Position numbers and translations under genes: made by a program. Below, in pieces: positions 18,655 through 27,787 of a DNA stretch of 64,000 nt. The stretch spans positions 496,001-560,000 of the forward strand of contig NZ_CP014342.1 of NCBI RefSeq assembly GCF_001618685.1. The letters are read 5' to 3'. The notes beneath the pieces are model-generated. The model was not told where the DNA came from, did not search any database, and saw nothing but the letters and a program-made list of their open reading frames with translations. The number at the start of each line of letters is the position of its first letter. Position 1 is the stretch's first letter. Source of the stretch: Geobacillus subterraneus (GTDB lineage Bacteria; Bacillota; Bacilli; Bacillales; Anoxybacillaceae).

Positions 18655-18688
18655 AGCGCTCTTCCCCAGACGGGAAGGGCGCTGTTTC
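18655..18688 (+). terminator. terminator of ytkL
   Basis: A 12-pair stem runs from 18655-18666 to 18672-18683 (core CTTCCC/GGGAAG and GCGC/GCGC), with only a short T-rich tail. Confidence 0.7.
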
Positions 18689-18857
18689 AATCAGTGCCCC
18701 GCTCTACCAATCCCTCTTTGCGACATCATTCCCTAAGGAGAAATGGTGTTACTTATGACATGCTCATTCGCCTTTGGATCGGTTGATTCATGATGAAACA
18801 AGATGAACATGCCGCAGGGAGAGAACGGGAAGATCGCCGCTGCCTCCTGCCTAACCG

Positions 18858-18887
18858 TTGAACCCCCGCCGCCGCCACCGTTATAAT
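18858..18887 (+). promoter_or_regulatory. SigA promoter of ytoI
   Basis: TTGAAC at 18858-18863 and a perfect TATAAT at 18882-18887 are separated by 18 bases. The spacer is unusually C-rich. Confidence 0.7.
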
Positions 18888-18919
18888 AAAAGTAACAATG
18901 CGTAAAGGGTGAAGGACCG

Positions 18920-20227
18920 TTGGCGACAAAACATGAACAAATTTTAGAATACATCCATCGGCTGCCGATCGGCGAGAAAATTTCCGTCCGCCAGATCGCC
19001 AAAGAAATGGGCGTGAGCGAAGGAACGGCGTACCGGGCGATCAAGGACGCGGAAAACAAAGGGTATGTGAGCACGATTGAGCGCGTCGGCACGATTCGGA
19101 TCGAGAAGAAGCGGAAGGAAAACATCGAAAAGCTCACGTACGCCGAAGTCGTCAACATTGTCGACGGGCAAGTGCTCGGCGGGAAGGAAGGGCTGCATAA
19201 AACGCTGAACCGCTTTGTCATCGGCGCGATGCAGCTCGAGGCGATGATGCGCTATACCGGGGCGGGCGATTTGTTGATTGTCGGCAACCGGACGAAGGCG
19301 CATGAACTCGCGCTGCAGGCTGGGGCGGCAGTGCTCATCACCGGCGGGTTTGATACGGCCGACCACGTCAAAAAGCTCGCCGATGAGCGGCAGCTGCCGA
19401 TCATCTCGACAAGCTACGATACGTTTACTGTGGCGACGATGATCAACCGTGCCATTTACGACCAGTTGATCAAAAAAGAAATTGTGCTCGTCGAGGATAT
19501 TATTATCCCGCTGGAAAAAACAGCGTACTTGCGCGTCGATGATCCGGTCGAGCGGTGGTATGCGTTAAACAAAGAAACGCGCCACAGCCGCTTTCCGGTC
19601 GTCGATGACGATTGGAGAGTGCAAGGGATTGTAACAGCGAAAGACGTGCTTGATATGGATCGCCAGCTGCCGATCGAAAAAGTGATGACGAAGCAGCCGA
19701 TTACGGTGAACGGAAAAACGTCGGTCGCTTTTGCCTCCCACATTATGGTATGGGAAGGGATCGAACTTTTGCCTGTTGTCGATGACCACCACCGGCTGCA
19801 AGGAATCATCAGCCGCCAAGATGTGTTAAAAGCGCTGCAGATGGCACAGCGCCAGCCGCAAGTCGGCGAAACGATCGATGATCTCGTCACCGCTCAGTTT
19901 CGCGAGTCAGGAGACAAAGAGACGCTGTTTCGCTGCTCGATCACCCCACAAATGACGAACTATTTAGGGACGCTCTCGTACGGCGTGTTTACGACGATCG
20001 TCACCGAGGCGGCGGCGCGGATGCTGCGGGCGTACAAACGCGGCGATTTAGTGATGGAAAGCATCACCATTTATTTCATCAAGCCGGTGCAAATTGACAG
20101 CACGGTCGATGTGCAGGCAAAGCTGCTTGAGCTCGGGCGCAAGTTCGGGAAAGTGGATGTCGAGGTGTATAACGAAGGGGCCATCGTCGGCAAGGCGATG
20201 ATGATGTGCCAGCTGATCGACCGATAA
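18920..20227 (+). CDS. ytoI: DRTGG/CBS-domain regulator YtoI
   Basis: A 435-residue multidomain protein. It has a helix-turn-helix-like N-terminus (1-60), a DRTGG domain (about 70-175), a CBS pair (about 195-310) expected to bind an adenine nucleotide, and a hot-dog thioesterase-like domain (about 330-430). The start is TTG after AAAGGGTGAAGG, with MATKHEQILEYIHRLP following. Function is unknown; the architecture suggests a nucleotide-sensing regulator. Its position between ytkL and nrnA matches B. subtilis. Confidence 0.93.
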   Translation: MATKHEQILEYIHRLPIGEKISVRQIAKEMGVSEGTAYRAIKDAENKGYVSTIERVGTIRIEKKRKENIEKLTYAEVVNIVDGQVLGGKEGLHKTLNRFVIGAMQLEAMMRYTGAGDLLIVGNRTKAHELALQAGAAVLITGGFDTADHVKKLADERQLPIISTSYDTFTVATMINRAIYDQLIKKEIVLVEDIIIPLEKTAYLRVDDPVERWYALNKETRHSRFPVVDDDWRVQGIVTAKDVLDMDRQLPIEKVMTKQPITVNGKTSVAFASHIMVWEGIELLPVVDDHHRLQGIISRQDVLKALQMAQRQPQVGETIDDLVTAQFRESGDKETLFRCSITPQMTNYLGTLSYGVFTTIVTEAAARMLRAYKRGDLVMESITIYFIKPVQIDSTVDVQAKLLELGRKFGKVDVEVYNEGAIVGKAMMMCQLIDR

Positions 20228-20231
20228 AAGC

Positions 20232-20270
20232 AAAAAAGAATGTCCATTCCATATTTGGACATCCTTTTTC
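20232..20270. terminator. bidirectional terminator between ytoI and ytpI
   Basis: ATGTCCA pairs with TGGACAT, flanked by AAAAAA on the left and TTTTT on the right, so it works for both converging genes. Confidence 0.88.
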
Positions 20271-20304
20271 CTTTCCGGTTAGCCGGCGCATGCACTGCTC
20301 CCTG

Positions 20305-20613
20305 TTATCCTTGTTTCGCCGCTTCTTCCGCTTCTTTGACCGCCTGCGGCAAATAATGGCGATAGGCGCGATAGCCGGCCCAAACGCTGCCAAAGCCCAG
20401 GGCGATAAAAATGGCGGAGACGATGTACGTCACCGTTGTCGAATACAAAAACAGTTGGTTGATGCCGAACAACGCGACAAACAATCCGAGCGCCATGCTC
20501 GATTTCGCCGAGAAAAACTGGCGCTCGATCGGACGACGGGCGCGGACATAGCGGATTTTATAATAGACGTAAAACGAAAAGGAAAATATAATGAAAATAA
20601 CCAATGCTGGCAT
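20305..20613 (-). CDS. ytpI: small membrane protein YtpI
   Basis: A 102-residue protein with three hydrophobic segments (about 3-18, 42-58, 63-82) and a basic loop RARRPIERQFFSAKSSMALG between the first two. It corresponds to B. subtilis YtpI. Function is unknown. The start at 20613 follows GGAGGGAG; an in-frame ATG further upstream does not. It is divergent from nrnA. Confidence 0.9.
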   Translation of the reverse strand: MPALVIFIIFSFSFYVYYKIRYVRARRPIERQFFSAKSSMALGLFVALFGINQLFLYSTTVTYIVSAIFIALGFGSVWAGYRAYRHYLPQAVKEAEEAAKQG

Positions 20614-20713
20614 CGCTGCTCCCTCCGTTGTCCATTTCTTTTTCCATTGTACATAGAAACGGAAAAAAAGGCCAGCGGTTGAAAATGACAGGTGATCCAA
20701 AAGGGGAAGAACA

Positions 20714-21661
20714 ATGAGAGAACAATGCCAAGAAATTTTAGATGCCATTCGCCAATTTGAGACGATCATCATTCACCGTCATGTGCGCCCGGATCCGGAC
20801 GCGTACGGGTCGCAAGGCGGATTGGCCGCGCTGCTTCAGGCGTCGTTTCCGGAAAAGCGGGTGTATGCGGTCGGGACAGATGACCCGTCGTTGTCGTTTT
20901 TGCGGAAAATGGATGCCATTGACGATGTGGTCTATGAACAGGCGTTGGTCATCGTCTGCGACACAGCCAACGAGGAGCGGATTTGCGACAGCCGCTACCG
21001 GCTCGGGCGGAAGCTCATTAAAATCGACCACCACCCGAACGACACGCCGTACGGTGACATCATGTGGGTCAATACAGACGCCAGCTCGACGAGCGAGATG
21101 ATTTACGAGCTGTATTTGGCCGGGAAAGATCAAGGGCTGACGATGACGGCTGAGGCGGCGCGCTTGATTTATGCTGGCATCGTCGGCGATACGGGCCGCT
21201 TTTTGTTTCCGCGCACGAGCGAAAAAACGTTCCGCTACGCCGGGGAGCTCATTTCGTACGGCTTTTCCCTTTCGGAGCTGTATGACGGGCTGTACCGGAC
21301 GAGCCTGCCGCTGGCGCGTTTGAGCGGTTACGTATTATCCCATTTCACGATCGACGAAGGGGTGGCAGCGGTGAAAATGCCGCGGGCGCTCCTTGAAGAG
21401 TACGGCGTCACCCCGCTCGAGGCGTCGCAGCTTGTCGGACTGCTCGGCAATATCGACGGCATTGTCGCCTGGGTGTTTTTTATTGAGGAGGAGAAAGACA
21501 TTCGCGTCCGCTTCCGCTCGAAAGGGCCGATCATTAACGTTGTCGCCAAACGGCACGGCGGCGGCGGCCATCCGCTTGCGGCCGGCGCTTCCATCGCGTC
21601 ATGGGAAGAAGCGGACCGCGTTGTTGAAGACGTGAAAGCCGCTTGCCGAGCTGGGCGGTAA
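20714..21661 (+). CDS. nrnA: oligoribonuclease/pAp phosphatase NrnA
   Basis: DHH-family enzyme that degrades very short RNAs (nanoRNA) and dephosphorylates 3'-phosphoadenosine 5'-phosphate. The 315-residue protein shows the motifs RPDPDAYGS (about 19-27), a CDTANEE metal site, KIDHHPND (about 104-111) and the C-terminal DHHA1 loop GGGGHPLAAGAS (about 281-292). GGGGAAGAAC precedes the ATG. It matches B. subtilis YtqI. Confidence 0.96.
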   Translation: MREQCQEILDAIRQFETIIIHRHVRPDPDAYGSQGGLAALLQASFPEKRVYAVGTDDPSLSFLRKMDAIDDVVYEQALVIVCDTANEERICDSRYRLGRKLIKIDHHPNDTPYGDIMWVNTDASSTSEMIYELYLAGKDQGLTMTAEAARLIYAGIVGDTGRFLFPRTSEKTFRYAGELISYGFSLSELYDGLYRTSLPLARLSGYVLSHFTIDEGVAAVKMPRALLEEYGVTPLEASQLVGLLGNIDGIVAWVFFIEEEKDIRVRFRSKGPIINVVAKRHGGGGHPLAAGASIASWEEADRVVEDVKAACRAGR

Positions 21662-21717
21662 GGGAATGCGGCCGCTCTTTTAGACAAAGAACGATATAGG
21701 CCGATGCGGCAATGAGA

Positions 21718-21752
21718 AAAGGTGTCCCGACGCTTTGGGGACACCCTCTTTT
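21718..21752. terminator. bidirectional terminator between nrnA and ytrI
   Basis: GGTGTCCC at 21721-21728 pairs with GGGACACC at 21738-21745, with AAAA before and a T-rich tail after it. Confidence 0.88.
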
Positions 21753-21789
21753 GCCGCCGACGGGCAATGGCGCGCAGCCGGACGCTTGA

Positions 21790-22293
21790 TTACGGGAGCG
21801 GCGTTAATTTTACTTCGACAGCTAAGACGGTAAAAATGGTGAGTGTGTGAATTTGAAGCCGGTATGGTTTTTCGTGGATCGTATACGTTTTGTTTTCGAT
21901 GGCCCGCTTGATCAATTCGCGGCTGTTGTATACTGTTTCAATGTCCTTTGTAATTAAATGGGACAAGTCTTCTTTGACGCTGTCTTCGATACGGAACGTC
22001 GTGTACGAGTCAAGTTTGTATTGCTCGGCGTTGGCGAGATGAACGGAAACGTCTTGCACGGTCAGCTTTTTTTTCATTTCTTTGTTGTAATGGATATAGT
22101 CTTCTTGCCAAATGCGGATTTCATTTTGCAAATCGGCGATCTGCTCGTTGAGCTCATTGACATGCCGCACTTGTTTTTCCTGCAGGACGCCGAAAATATA
22201 TAAAAAGACAAACCAGCTAATCAGCGCTCCGATCGCTGCGCCGGCGAAAAAGCGCTGCCATGACGGGGATTGGTAATACGGAGGAATTCTCAT
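21790..22293 (-). CDS. ytrI: sporulation membrane protein YtrI
   Basis: A 167-residue protein with one transmembrane helix (about 15-37) and a periplasm-side coiled coil and beta domain. Its N-terminus MRIPPYYQSPSWQRFFAG is characteristic of YtrI, which B. subtilis needs for efficient spore formation. Its start overlaps the ytrH stop by four bases (ATGA), so the two are translationally coupled in the order ytrH-ytrI. Confidence 0.94.
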   Translation of the reverse strand: MRIPPYYQSPSWQRFFAGAAIGALISWFVFLYIFGVLQEKQVRHVNELNEQIADLQNEIRIWQEDYIHYNKEMKKKLTVQDVSVHLANAEQYKLDSYTTFRIEDSVKEDLSHLITKDIETVYNSRELIKRAIENKTYTIHEKPYRLQIHTLTIFTVLAVEVKLTPLP

Positions 22294-22631
22294 GGCGAAA
22301 TGTGCTCCTGCGTCAGCCACGTAATGATCGCTACCCCTGTTTGCGCGCCGCCCATGGCGGACAAAATAAGCAAAAATTGCCGTACGATATCTTTCGTTTC
22401 TCCAAGAAACAGCCCTCGCTCGACGACGTAAAACGTATCAAACGTCCCGCCGATGGCGGCCACCACCGCCCAAATGCGCAAATCGCCGGCGAACCGATAC
22501 ATGGCGGTCAGCGGCTGGCCGCCGCTCAAAAAAGCGCCGAGCGCGCCGATCATGGCGCCGCCAAGCAGCACGCCGACCGCGATGAAATAGCTTTGGATAA
22601 ATGCCGGCAAAAAGGCCACTTTTTCGTTCAT
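22290..22631 (-). CDS. ytrH: sporulation membrane protein YtrH
   Basis: A 113-residue integral membrane protein with about three hydrophobic segments and a Gly-rich first half (VGVLLGGAMIGALGAFLSGG). It is the first gene of the ytrHI pair that acts in the mother cell during sporulation in B. subtilis. The start at 22631 follows GGGCGGGGAAAC. A SigE-like promoter lies just upstream on the same strand. Confidence 0.94.
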   Translation of the reverse strand: MNEKVAFLPAFIQSYFIAVGVLLGGAMIGALGAFLSGGQPLTAMYRFAGDLRIWAVVAAIGGTFDTFYVVERGLFLGETKDIVRQFLLILSAMGGAQTGVAIITWLTQEHISP

Positions 22632-22663
22632 CTGTTTCCCCGCCCTTTCTTTATCTTTTACTA

Positions 22664-22692
22664 TGTATATCAACAAATTGGACGGAATATGT
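22664..22692 (-). promoter_or_regulatory. possible SigE promoter of ytrHI
   Basis: On the minus strand ACATATT (22692-22686) and GATATACA (22671-22664) are separated by 14 bases, close to the mother-cell pattern (K/M)ATATT-N13-15-CATACAxT. The genes it serves are sporulation genes. Confidence 0.45.
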
Positions 22693-22745
22693 AGCCGAAG
22701 GAAAAGTTTCTGCCCGTGAAACGTACGGATGAAGGAGGGATGGCC

Positions 22746-25700
22746 ATGACGTTTGTCCATTTGCATGTGTTAAGCGGATACAGCTTGCTGCAAAGCACGG
22801 CGACGGTCGAGGCGCTTGCGGCCAAAGCGAAACAGCTCGGCTACGAGGCTTTGGCGCTCACGGACCGCCATGTGCTGTATGGCGCCATTCCGTTTTACCG
22901 GGAGTGTCAGCGCCACGGCCTTCGCCCGATCATCGGCATGACGGCTGATGTCGCCCTTGACGGGGATGGTGTGGCATTTCCGCTCGTCCTGCTGGCGGCC
23001 AATGAGGAAGGATATCGCCATTTAATCGAGATCAGCACAGCGGTTCAAATGGGGGAAGAAAAGCATATTCATGAAGTCGCCCTCCGCCGTTTGAGCGGCG
23101 GCATCATTGCCCTCACTCCGGGGCCGGACGGACGGGTTGAATCGCTGCTTGCCGCCGGAGAGATTGCGCGGGCGAAAGAATCGCTGCTTCGCTACCGGCA
23201 GCTGTTTGCCGGCCGTTTGCATATAGCCATCCGGCGCGGCGAGCGGACGCGCGCTCCATACGAAGGCGGGCTGCTGCGGCTGGCTGAAGAGACCGGCGTT
23301 CCGATCGTTGCGACGAACGATGTCCGCTACGTTGAGCGCGAGGATGCACTCGCATGGCGCTGCTTGCAGGCGATTGACCGAGGGGTGCCGCTTGCAGATA
23401 TGGCGGAAGAGGCTGGGCGTTATTTGGCGGCGCCAGACGAGATGGCCCGCCGCTTTGCTGATTTGCCGGAGGCGCTTGCCAACAGTATGAAGATCGCCAA
23501 TCAATGCGCGCTCCATATCGAGTTCGGCCGCCGGCGGCTGCCGAAGTTTCCGGTGCCGGATGGAGAGACGGCGGATGGCTATTTGCGCCGCTTGTGCGAA
23601 CAAGGGCTCGCCCGCCGCGTGCCATCAGCTGACGCACGCTACCGGGAACGGCTTGAGCATGAGCTGCGCATCATTCAAACGATGCGTTTTAGCGACTATT
23701 TTTTGATCGTCGCCGATGTGCTCGCCTATGCCCGTCAGCGCGGCATTTTGACCGGCCCGGGCCGCGGCTCGGCGGCCGGGTCGCTCGTCGCCTACGTTTT
23801 GTCGATCACCGATGTCGATCCGATCCAATACGGGCTCTTGTTTGAGCGGTTTTTAAACCCGGAACGGGTGTCGGTCCCGGATATTGATTTAGATTTCCCC
23901 GATGACCGCCGCGAAGATGTGATCCGCTATGTCGTCGGCAAATACGGCCGTGACCGCGTCGCGCAAATCATTACGTTCGGCACGTTCGGCGCCAAAGCGG
24001 CGCTGCGCGAGACGGCAAAGGCGCTTGGCGTCCCCAGGCGCGAAGCGGAACAAGTTATGGCGCTGCTGCCGAACAAACAAGGCGTGACCATCAGCCAATG
24101 GCAGCGCGAATCCGCCGCCTTCCGCCGCGCGTTCAGCGCCCTCCCTAACGGGGAGCGGTGGCTTGCGATCGCCCAAAAACTCGAAGGGCTGCCGCGCCAT
24201 ACGTCGATCCACGCTGCTGGCGTCGTCATCAGCCCGGAGCCGCTCATGCGCGATGTGCCGCTGCAGCCAAGCCATGGCGAGTGGCCGCTTACGCAATACG
24301 CCATGGGGGCGTTAGAAGCGCTTGGTCTGTTGAAAATCGATTTTCTCGGCTTGCGCACGTTGTCGCTGCTCGGAGAGATGGTGCGCCTCGTCGAACGGCA
24401 GACGGGAAAGCCGTTTGACGTGCGTGCGTTGCCGCTTGATGATGAAAAAACGTATGCGCTGCTTGGCGCTGGGGATACAAGCGGCGTTTTCCAGCTTGAG
24501 TCAGGCGGCATGAAGCGCGTGCTTGCCGAACTGCGTCCGTCGACATTGGAAGAGGTCGTCGCCGTCAATGCGCTGTACCGGCCGGGGCCAATGAACATGA
24601 TTCCCACTTATATCCGGCGCAAGCGCGGCGAAGAGGCGATTTCGTATCTCCATCCGGACCTTGAGCCGATTTTGGCCCCGACATACGGCGTTCTCATTTA
24701 CCAAGAACAAATTATGCAAATCGCCGCCCGGCTCGCCGGGTTTTCGCTCGGCAAAGCGGATGTGCTCCGGCGGGCGGTGGCGAAAAAGGAAAAAGCGCTG
24801 CTCGCTGAATATCGGGAAGAATTTGTGGCCGGCTGCGCAGCGAACGGCTATCCGGCGCCGATGGCCGAGGAGTTGTACCGGCAAATCGTCCGCTTCGCCG
24901 ATTATGGCTTTAACCGAAGCCATGCCGTCAGCTATACGCTGTTGTCGTATGCGATGGCGTACATGAAAGCCCATTACCCGCGTTGCTTTTATGCGGTCAT
25001 GCTCTCGAACGCGTCCGGTGATCGGGAAAAAATGGCGCTTTATAGCCGTGAGGCGTCACGAAAAGGCATTCCGATCCTGCCGCCGTCGGTCAACCGGAGC
25101 GGCTATCGGTTCACCGTGGAAGGGGAGGCGATCCGCGCGGGGCTGGCGGCGGTGAAGCACGTCGGCTCGGCGGCGAAGCTCATCATGGACGAACGAAGGG
25201 AGCATGGGCCGTTTGCCGACTTTTTTGATTTTGCCGTTCGCCTGCTGCCAAAGGGGTTGGCGCGTCCAGCGCTTGAGGCGCTGATTTCCGTCGGCGCGTT
25301 TGACGAGTTGGGCGGGGAGCGGGGGGCACTTTTGGCCAGCATGGAGATCGCCATCGAACACGTGCAATTGATGGGGCCATACTTAGAGGCTGGCGGGCTG
25401 TCGCTCAAACCGAAATACGCGGATGCACCGCCGCTTTCCCCTGCCGAGCGGCGGCAGCGGGAAAACGAATGGCTCGGCTTCGCTGTCACCCCGCACCCGG
25501 CCGTCGTCTGCCGCCCGCTGTTTCAAGCGGCTCGGGCGGTGCCCATAGCGGAAGTGCACGGTTCGCCGGCCGTTGTCGGCGGCTGCATCGCCGAGCTGCG
25601 GAAAACGAGAACGAAGTTCGGGGATGAAATGGCGTTTATCACGGTCAGCGATGAAAGCGGAGAAATGGAGGCGGTCGCTTTTCCGTCCGTCTATGCCCGC

Positions 25701-26027
25701 GCGGCTGGCGAACTTGCGGAAGGGAATTTTGTGCTGCTCGCGGGAACGATGGAGATGCGCGCCGGACGGCGGCAGCTCGTTCTCCGCCGGGTGGAACGTC
25801 TGTCGGCGTCGGCGCTGTATATTCATGCGCGGCTTGCTGACAAACCGCGGCTTTCCGCGCTCAAGCCGCTGCTTGAACAGCATCGCGGCAGCACTCCGGT
25901 TTATTTGTACGATGAAGTCAAGCGGACGCTCCTCCGCCTGCCGGAGCAGTATGGCGTCGCGCTGACCGCGCCGCTTATTGATGCATTGACCGCTTTGTTC
26001 GGCGCCGGTGGCCTAGCCGTCAAATAA
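22746..26027 (+). CDS. dnaE: DNA polymerase III alpha subunit, DnaE type
   Basis: Replicative polymerase of Bacillaceae that extends lagging-strand primers before PolC takes over. The 1093-residue protein has an N-terminal PHP domain (HLHVLSGYSLL; LTDRHVLYG), the catalytic PDIDLDFPDD aspartates at about 378-387, a GPGRGSAAGS palm loop just before, and an OB-fold near the C-terminus. It lacks the exonuclease domain of PolC. The ATG at 22746 is favoured because AAGGAGGG is too close to the ATG at 22740. It is divergent from ytrH. Confidence 0.97.
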   Translation: MTFVHLHVLSGYSLLQSTATVEALAAKAKQLGYEALALTDRHVLYGAIPFYRECQRHGLRPIIGMTADVALDGDGVAFPLVLLAANEEGYRHLIEISTAVQMGEEKHIHEVALRRLSGGIIALTPGPDGRVESLLAAGEIARAKESLLRYRQLFAGRLHIAIRRGERTRAPYEGGLLRLAEETGVPIVATNDVRYVEREDALAWRCLQAIDRGVPLADMAEEAGRYLAAPDEMARRFADLPEALANSMKIANQCALHIEFGRRRLPKFPVPDGETADGYLRRLCEQGLARRVPSADARYRERLEHELRIIQTMRFSDYFLIVADVLAYARQRGILTGPGRGSAAGSLVAYVLSITDVDPIQYGLLFERFLNPERVSVPDIDLDFPDDRREDVIRYVVGKYGRDRVAQIITFGTFGAKAALRETAKALGVPRREAEQVMALLPNKQGVTISQWQRESAAFRRAFSALPNGERWLAIAQKLEGLPRHTSIHAAGVVISPEPLMRDVPLQPSHGEWPLTQYAMGALEALGLLKIDFLGLRTLSLLGEMVRLVERQTGKPFDVRALPLDDEKTYALLGAGDTSGVFQLESGGMKRVLAELRPSTLEEVVAVNALYRPGPMNMIPTYIRRKRGEEAISYLHPDLEPILAPTYGVLIYQEQIMQIAARLAGFSLGKADVLRRAVAKKEKALLAEYREEFVAGCAANGYPAPMAEELYRQIVRFADYGFNRSHAVSYTLLSYAMAYMKAHYPRCFYAVMLSNASGDREKMALYSREASRKGIPILPPSVNRSGYRFTVEGEAIRAGLAAVKHVGSAAKLIMDERREHGPFADFFDFAVRLLPKGLARPALEALISVGAFDELGGERGALLASMEIAIEHVQLMGPYLEAGGLSLKPKYADAPPLSPAERRQRENEWLGFAVTPHPAVVCRPLFQAARAVPIAEVHGSPAVVGGCIAELRKTRTKFGDEMAFITVSDESGEMEAVAFPSVYARAAGELAEGNFVLLAGTMEMRAGRRQLVLRRVERLSASALYIHARLADKPRLSALKPLLEQHRGSTPVYLYDEVKRTLLRLPEQYGVALTAPLIDALTALFGAGGLAVK

Positions 26028-26236
26028 ATCGCCCTTTACTATTTCGTTATTTTGTTATATCGTATAACCATTAGGTGGTCAGACCAGTATGGAAGCTAGA
26101 AGGCAGGGGAAACAGCGGCTTCTCGTCATTCAACGGCTTTGAAGGCCGTTAAAGAGCAGGATTCATAAGTTTTTTCATTGGAGAAATATCCTTATTACCG
26201 AATCGCCGGGAGGGATCTCCGTTCAACGACGAAAAA

Positions 26237-26839
26237 GTGTATGCCGAGACGCTCAAGCATATTCACCGCCTCATTGTTCACGATGGCCTCGCCCCCGGCG
26301 ACAGACTGCCGTCGGAGCGGGAGCTCGCTGAACGGCTCGGTGTCGGCCGTTCGTCGGTGCGCGAGGCGCTGCGGGCGCTCGAATTTCTCGGCCTGATTGA
26401 GACGCGGCGCGGGGAAGGTACATACATGCGCGAGATCGGCAGCCATCAGCTGATCGATTTGCTGGCGATGTTTTTGCTTGAAAATGAACGGGCGAAAGCC
26501 GACTTGGCGGAAACGAAATGGCTTGTCGAACGGTTGCTGCTTGAGCTTTTCTGTCAACGCCGTAGCGAGGAAGCCATAAGCAGGCTTGAAAAAACCGTTC
26601 GCCAAAAGCCGATCGATTTCGAGCGATTTTTTCAGACGGTCGCCGAGGAGGCCGACAATTATTTGCTTGTCCGCATTTGGCGGGCGCTGTCCGCGTTTGC
26701 GGCCGCCTTTGCGCCGAAGCCGCCGCTTGCGGATTCGTTTTATGACCAGCTGCTAGCAGCATTGAAAAAGCGCGATCGGACGGAAGCCGTCGCCGTATGG
26801 GAGGCGCATCGGCCCTGGCCATTGTCGAAAAAGAACTGA
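26237..26839 (+). CDS. GntR/FadR-family transcriptional regulator, ends possibly damaged
   Basis: Winged-helix N-terminus (RLPSERELAERLGVGRSSVREALRALEFLGLIETRRG, about residues 23-58) joined to an all-helical FCD-type effector domain. The 200 residues are short for the family. The only start in frame is a GTG 20 bases after the GGGAGGG site. One missing G near 26811 would explain the end: with it the C-terminus would read on as a helix (ALAIVEKELTPF) to a stop at about 26880 instead of ending PWPLSKKN. It precedes accDA, where B. subtilis has ytsJ, so it may control fatty-acid or acetyl-CoA genes. Confidence 0.8.
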   Translation: MYAETLKHIHRLIVHDGLAPGDRLPSERELAERLGVGRSSVREALRALEFLGLIETRRGEGTYMREIGSHQLIDLLAMFLLENERAKADLAETKWLVERLLLELFCQRRSEEAISRLEKTVRQKPIDFERFFQTVAEEADNYLLVRIWRALSAFAAAFAPKPPLADSFYDQLLAALKKRDRTEAVAVWEAHRPWPLSKKN

Positions 26840-26845
26840 CACCGT

Positions 26846-26876
26846 TTGACAAACAATCCTACCTATTTTCGATAAA
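26846..26876 (+). promoter_or_regulatory. predicted accDA promoter
   Basis: A perfect TTGACA at 26846-26851 is followed by GATAAA at 26871-26876 (19 bases apart, longer than ideal). It lies just past the end of the FadR-type gene and 39 bases before accD. Confidence 0.5.
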
Positions 26877-26914
26877 GTAGTAGAGAGGCGAAAACGCAAA
26901 GGAGGGGCTCCCTC

Positions 26915-27787
26915 GTGTGGAAAGATTTGTTTGTAAAAAAGAAAAAATATGCGGCACTCCCTTCCGAGCAGGTGAGGGCCGAAGTGCCGGAAGGCGTGAT
27001 GACGAAATGCCCGCAATGTAAAAAAATTATGTATACAAAGGAATTGGTGAAAAACTTGCGCGTTTGTTTAAGCTGCGGTTACCATCATCCGATGCCGGCG
27101 CGCGAACGGATTGCCAGCATGCTTGATGACGGCAGCTTCCGCGAGTATGATGCCGGCATGGTGTCGGTCAACCCGCTTGGGTTTCCCGGCTACAGCGAAA
27201 AGCTGGAAGAAGACCGGCGCAAATCAGGGCTAAACGAGGCGGTCGTTACCGGCGAAGGGACGCTTGAAGGCCATCCGCTCGTCATCGCCGTGATGGACTC
27301 GTCGTTCCGCATGGGCAGCATGGGCTCCGTTGTCGGCGAAAAAATCGCCCGCGCCGTCGAGCGGGCGCGCGAACAACGGATGCCATTTCTCATTTTTACC
27401 GCTTCCGGCGGCGCCCGCATGCAAGAAGGAGTGCTAAGCCTGATGCAAATGGCCAAAACGAGCGCCGCGCTCAAACGATTCAGCAATGACGGCGGCTTGT
27501 TTATTTCCGTTATGACCCATCCGACGACGGGCGGCGTGTCGGCAAGTTTCGCCTCGCTTGGCGATTACAACTTCGCCGAACCCGGGGCGCTCATCGGTTT
27601 TGCCGGCCGCCGCGTCATCGAGCAGACGGTGCGCGAAGAGCTACCGGAAGATTTCCAGACGGCGGAGTTTTTGTTAAAGCACGGCCAGCTGGATGCCGTC
27701 ATTCACCGCCATGAGCTCAAAGAGAAGCTCGCGATTGTGTTCGCAATTCATGCGGGAGGAGGGGAATCGGGATGGTGGCGGAATTAG
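26915..27787 (+). CDS. accD: acetyl-CoA carboxylase carboxyltransferase beta subunit
   Basis: With AccA, moves the carboxyl group from biotin carrier protein to acetyl-CoA to make malonyl-CoA. The 290-residue protein has a four-Cys zinc ribbon (Cys32, Cys35, Cys51, Cys54) and the crotonase-type Gly-rich loops ([26 protein letters not shown]). The start is GTG, nine bases after AAGGAGG. It overlaps accA by 16 bases, so the subunits are made together. Confidence 0.97.
   Translation: MWKDLFVKKKKYAALPSEQVRAEVPEGVMTKCPQCKKIMYTKELVKNLRVCLSCGYHHPMPARERIASMLDDGSFREYDAGMVSVNPLGFPGYSEKLEEDRRKSGLNEAVVTGEGTLEGHPLVIAVMDSSFRMGSMGSVVGEKIARAVERAREQRMPFLIFTASGGARMQEGVLSLMQMAKTSAALKRFSNDGGLFISVMTHPTTGGVSASFASLGDYNFAEPGALIGFAGRRVIEQTVREELPEDFQTAEFLLKHGQLDAVIHRHELKEKLAIVFAIHAGGGESGWWRN

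Noticed and set aside
18743-18793. 16-codon mini frame with AAGGAG directly before the ATG, upstream of ytoI
   Set aside because: The ribosome site is too close to the ATG and the frame precedes the mapped-looking ytoI promoter; there is nothing to show that it is transcribed.
26840-26914. FapR operator before accDA
   Set aside because: The sequence around 26858-26878 only loosely resembles the FapR dyad and accDA is not a usual FapR target.
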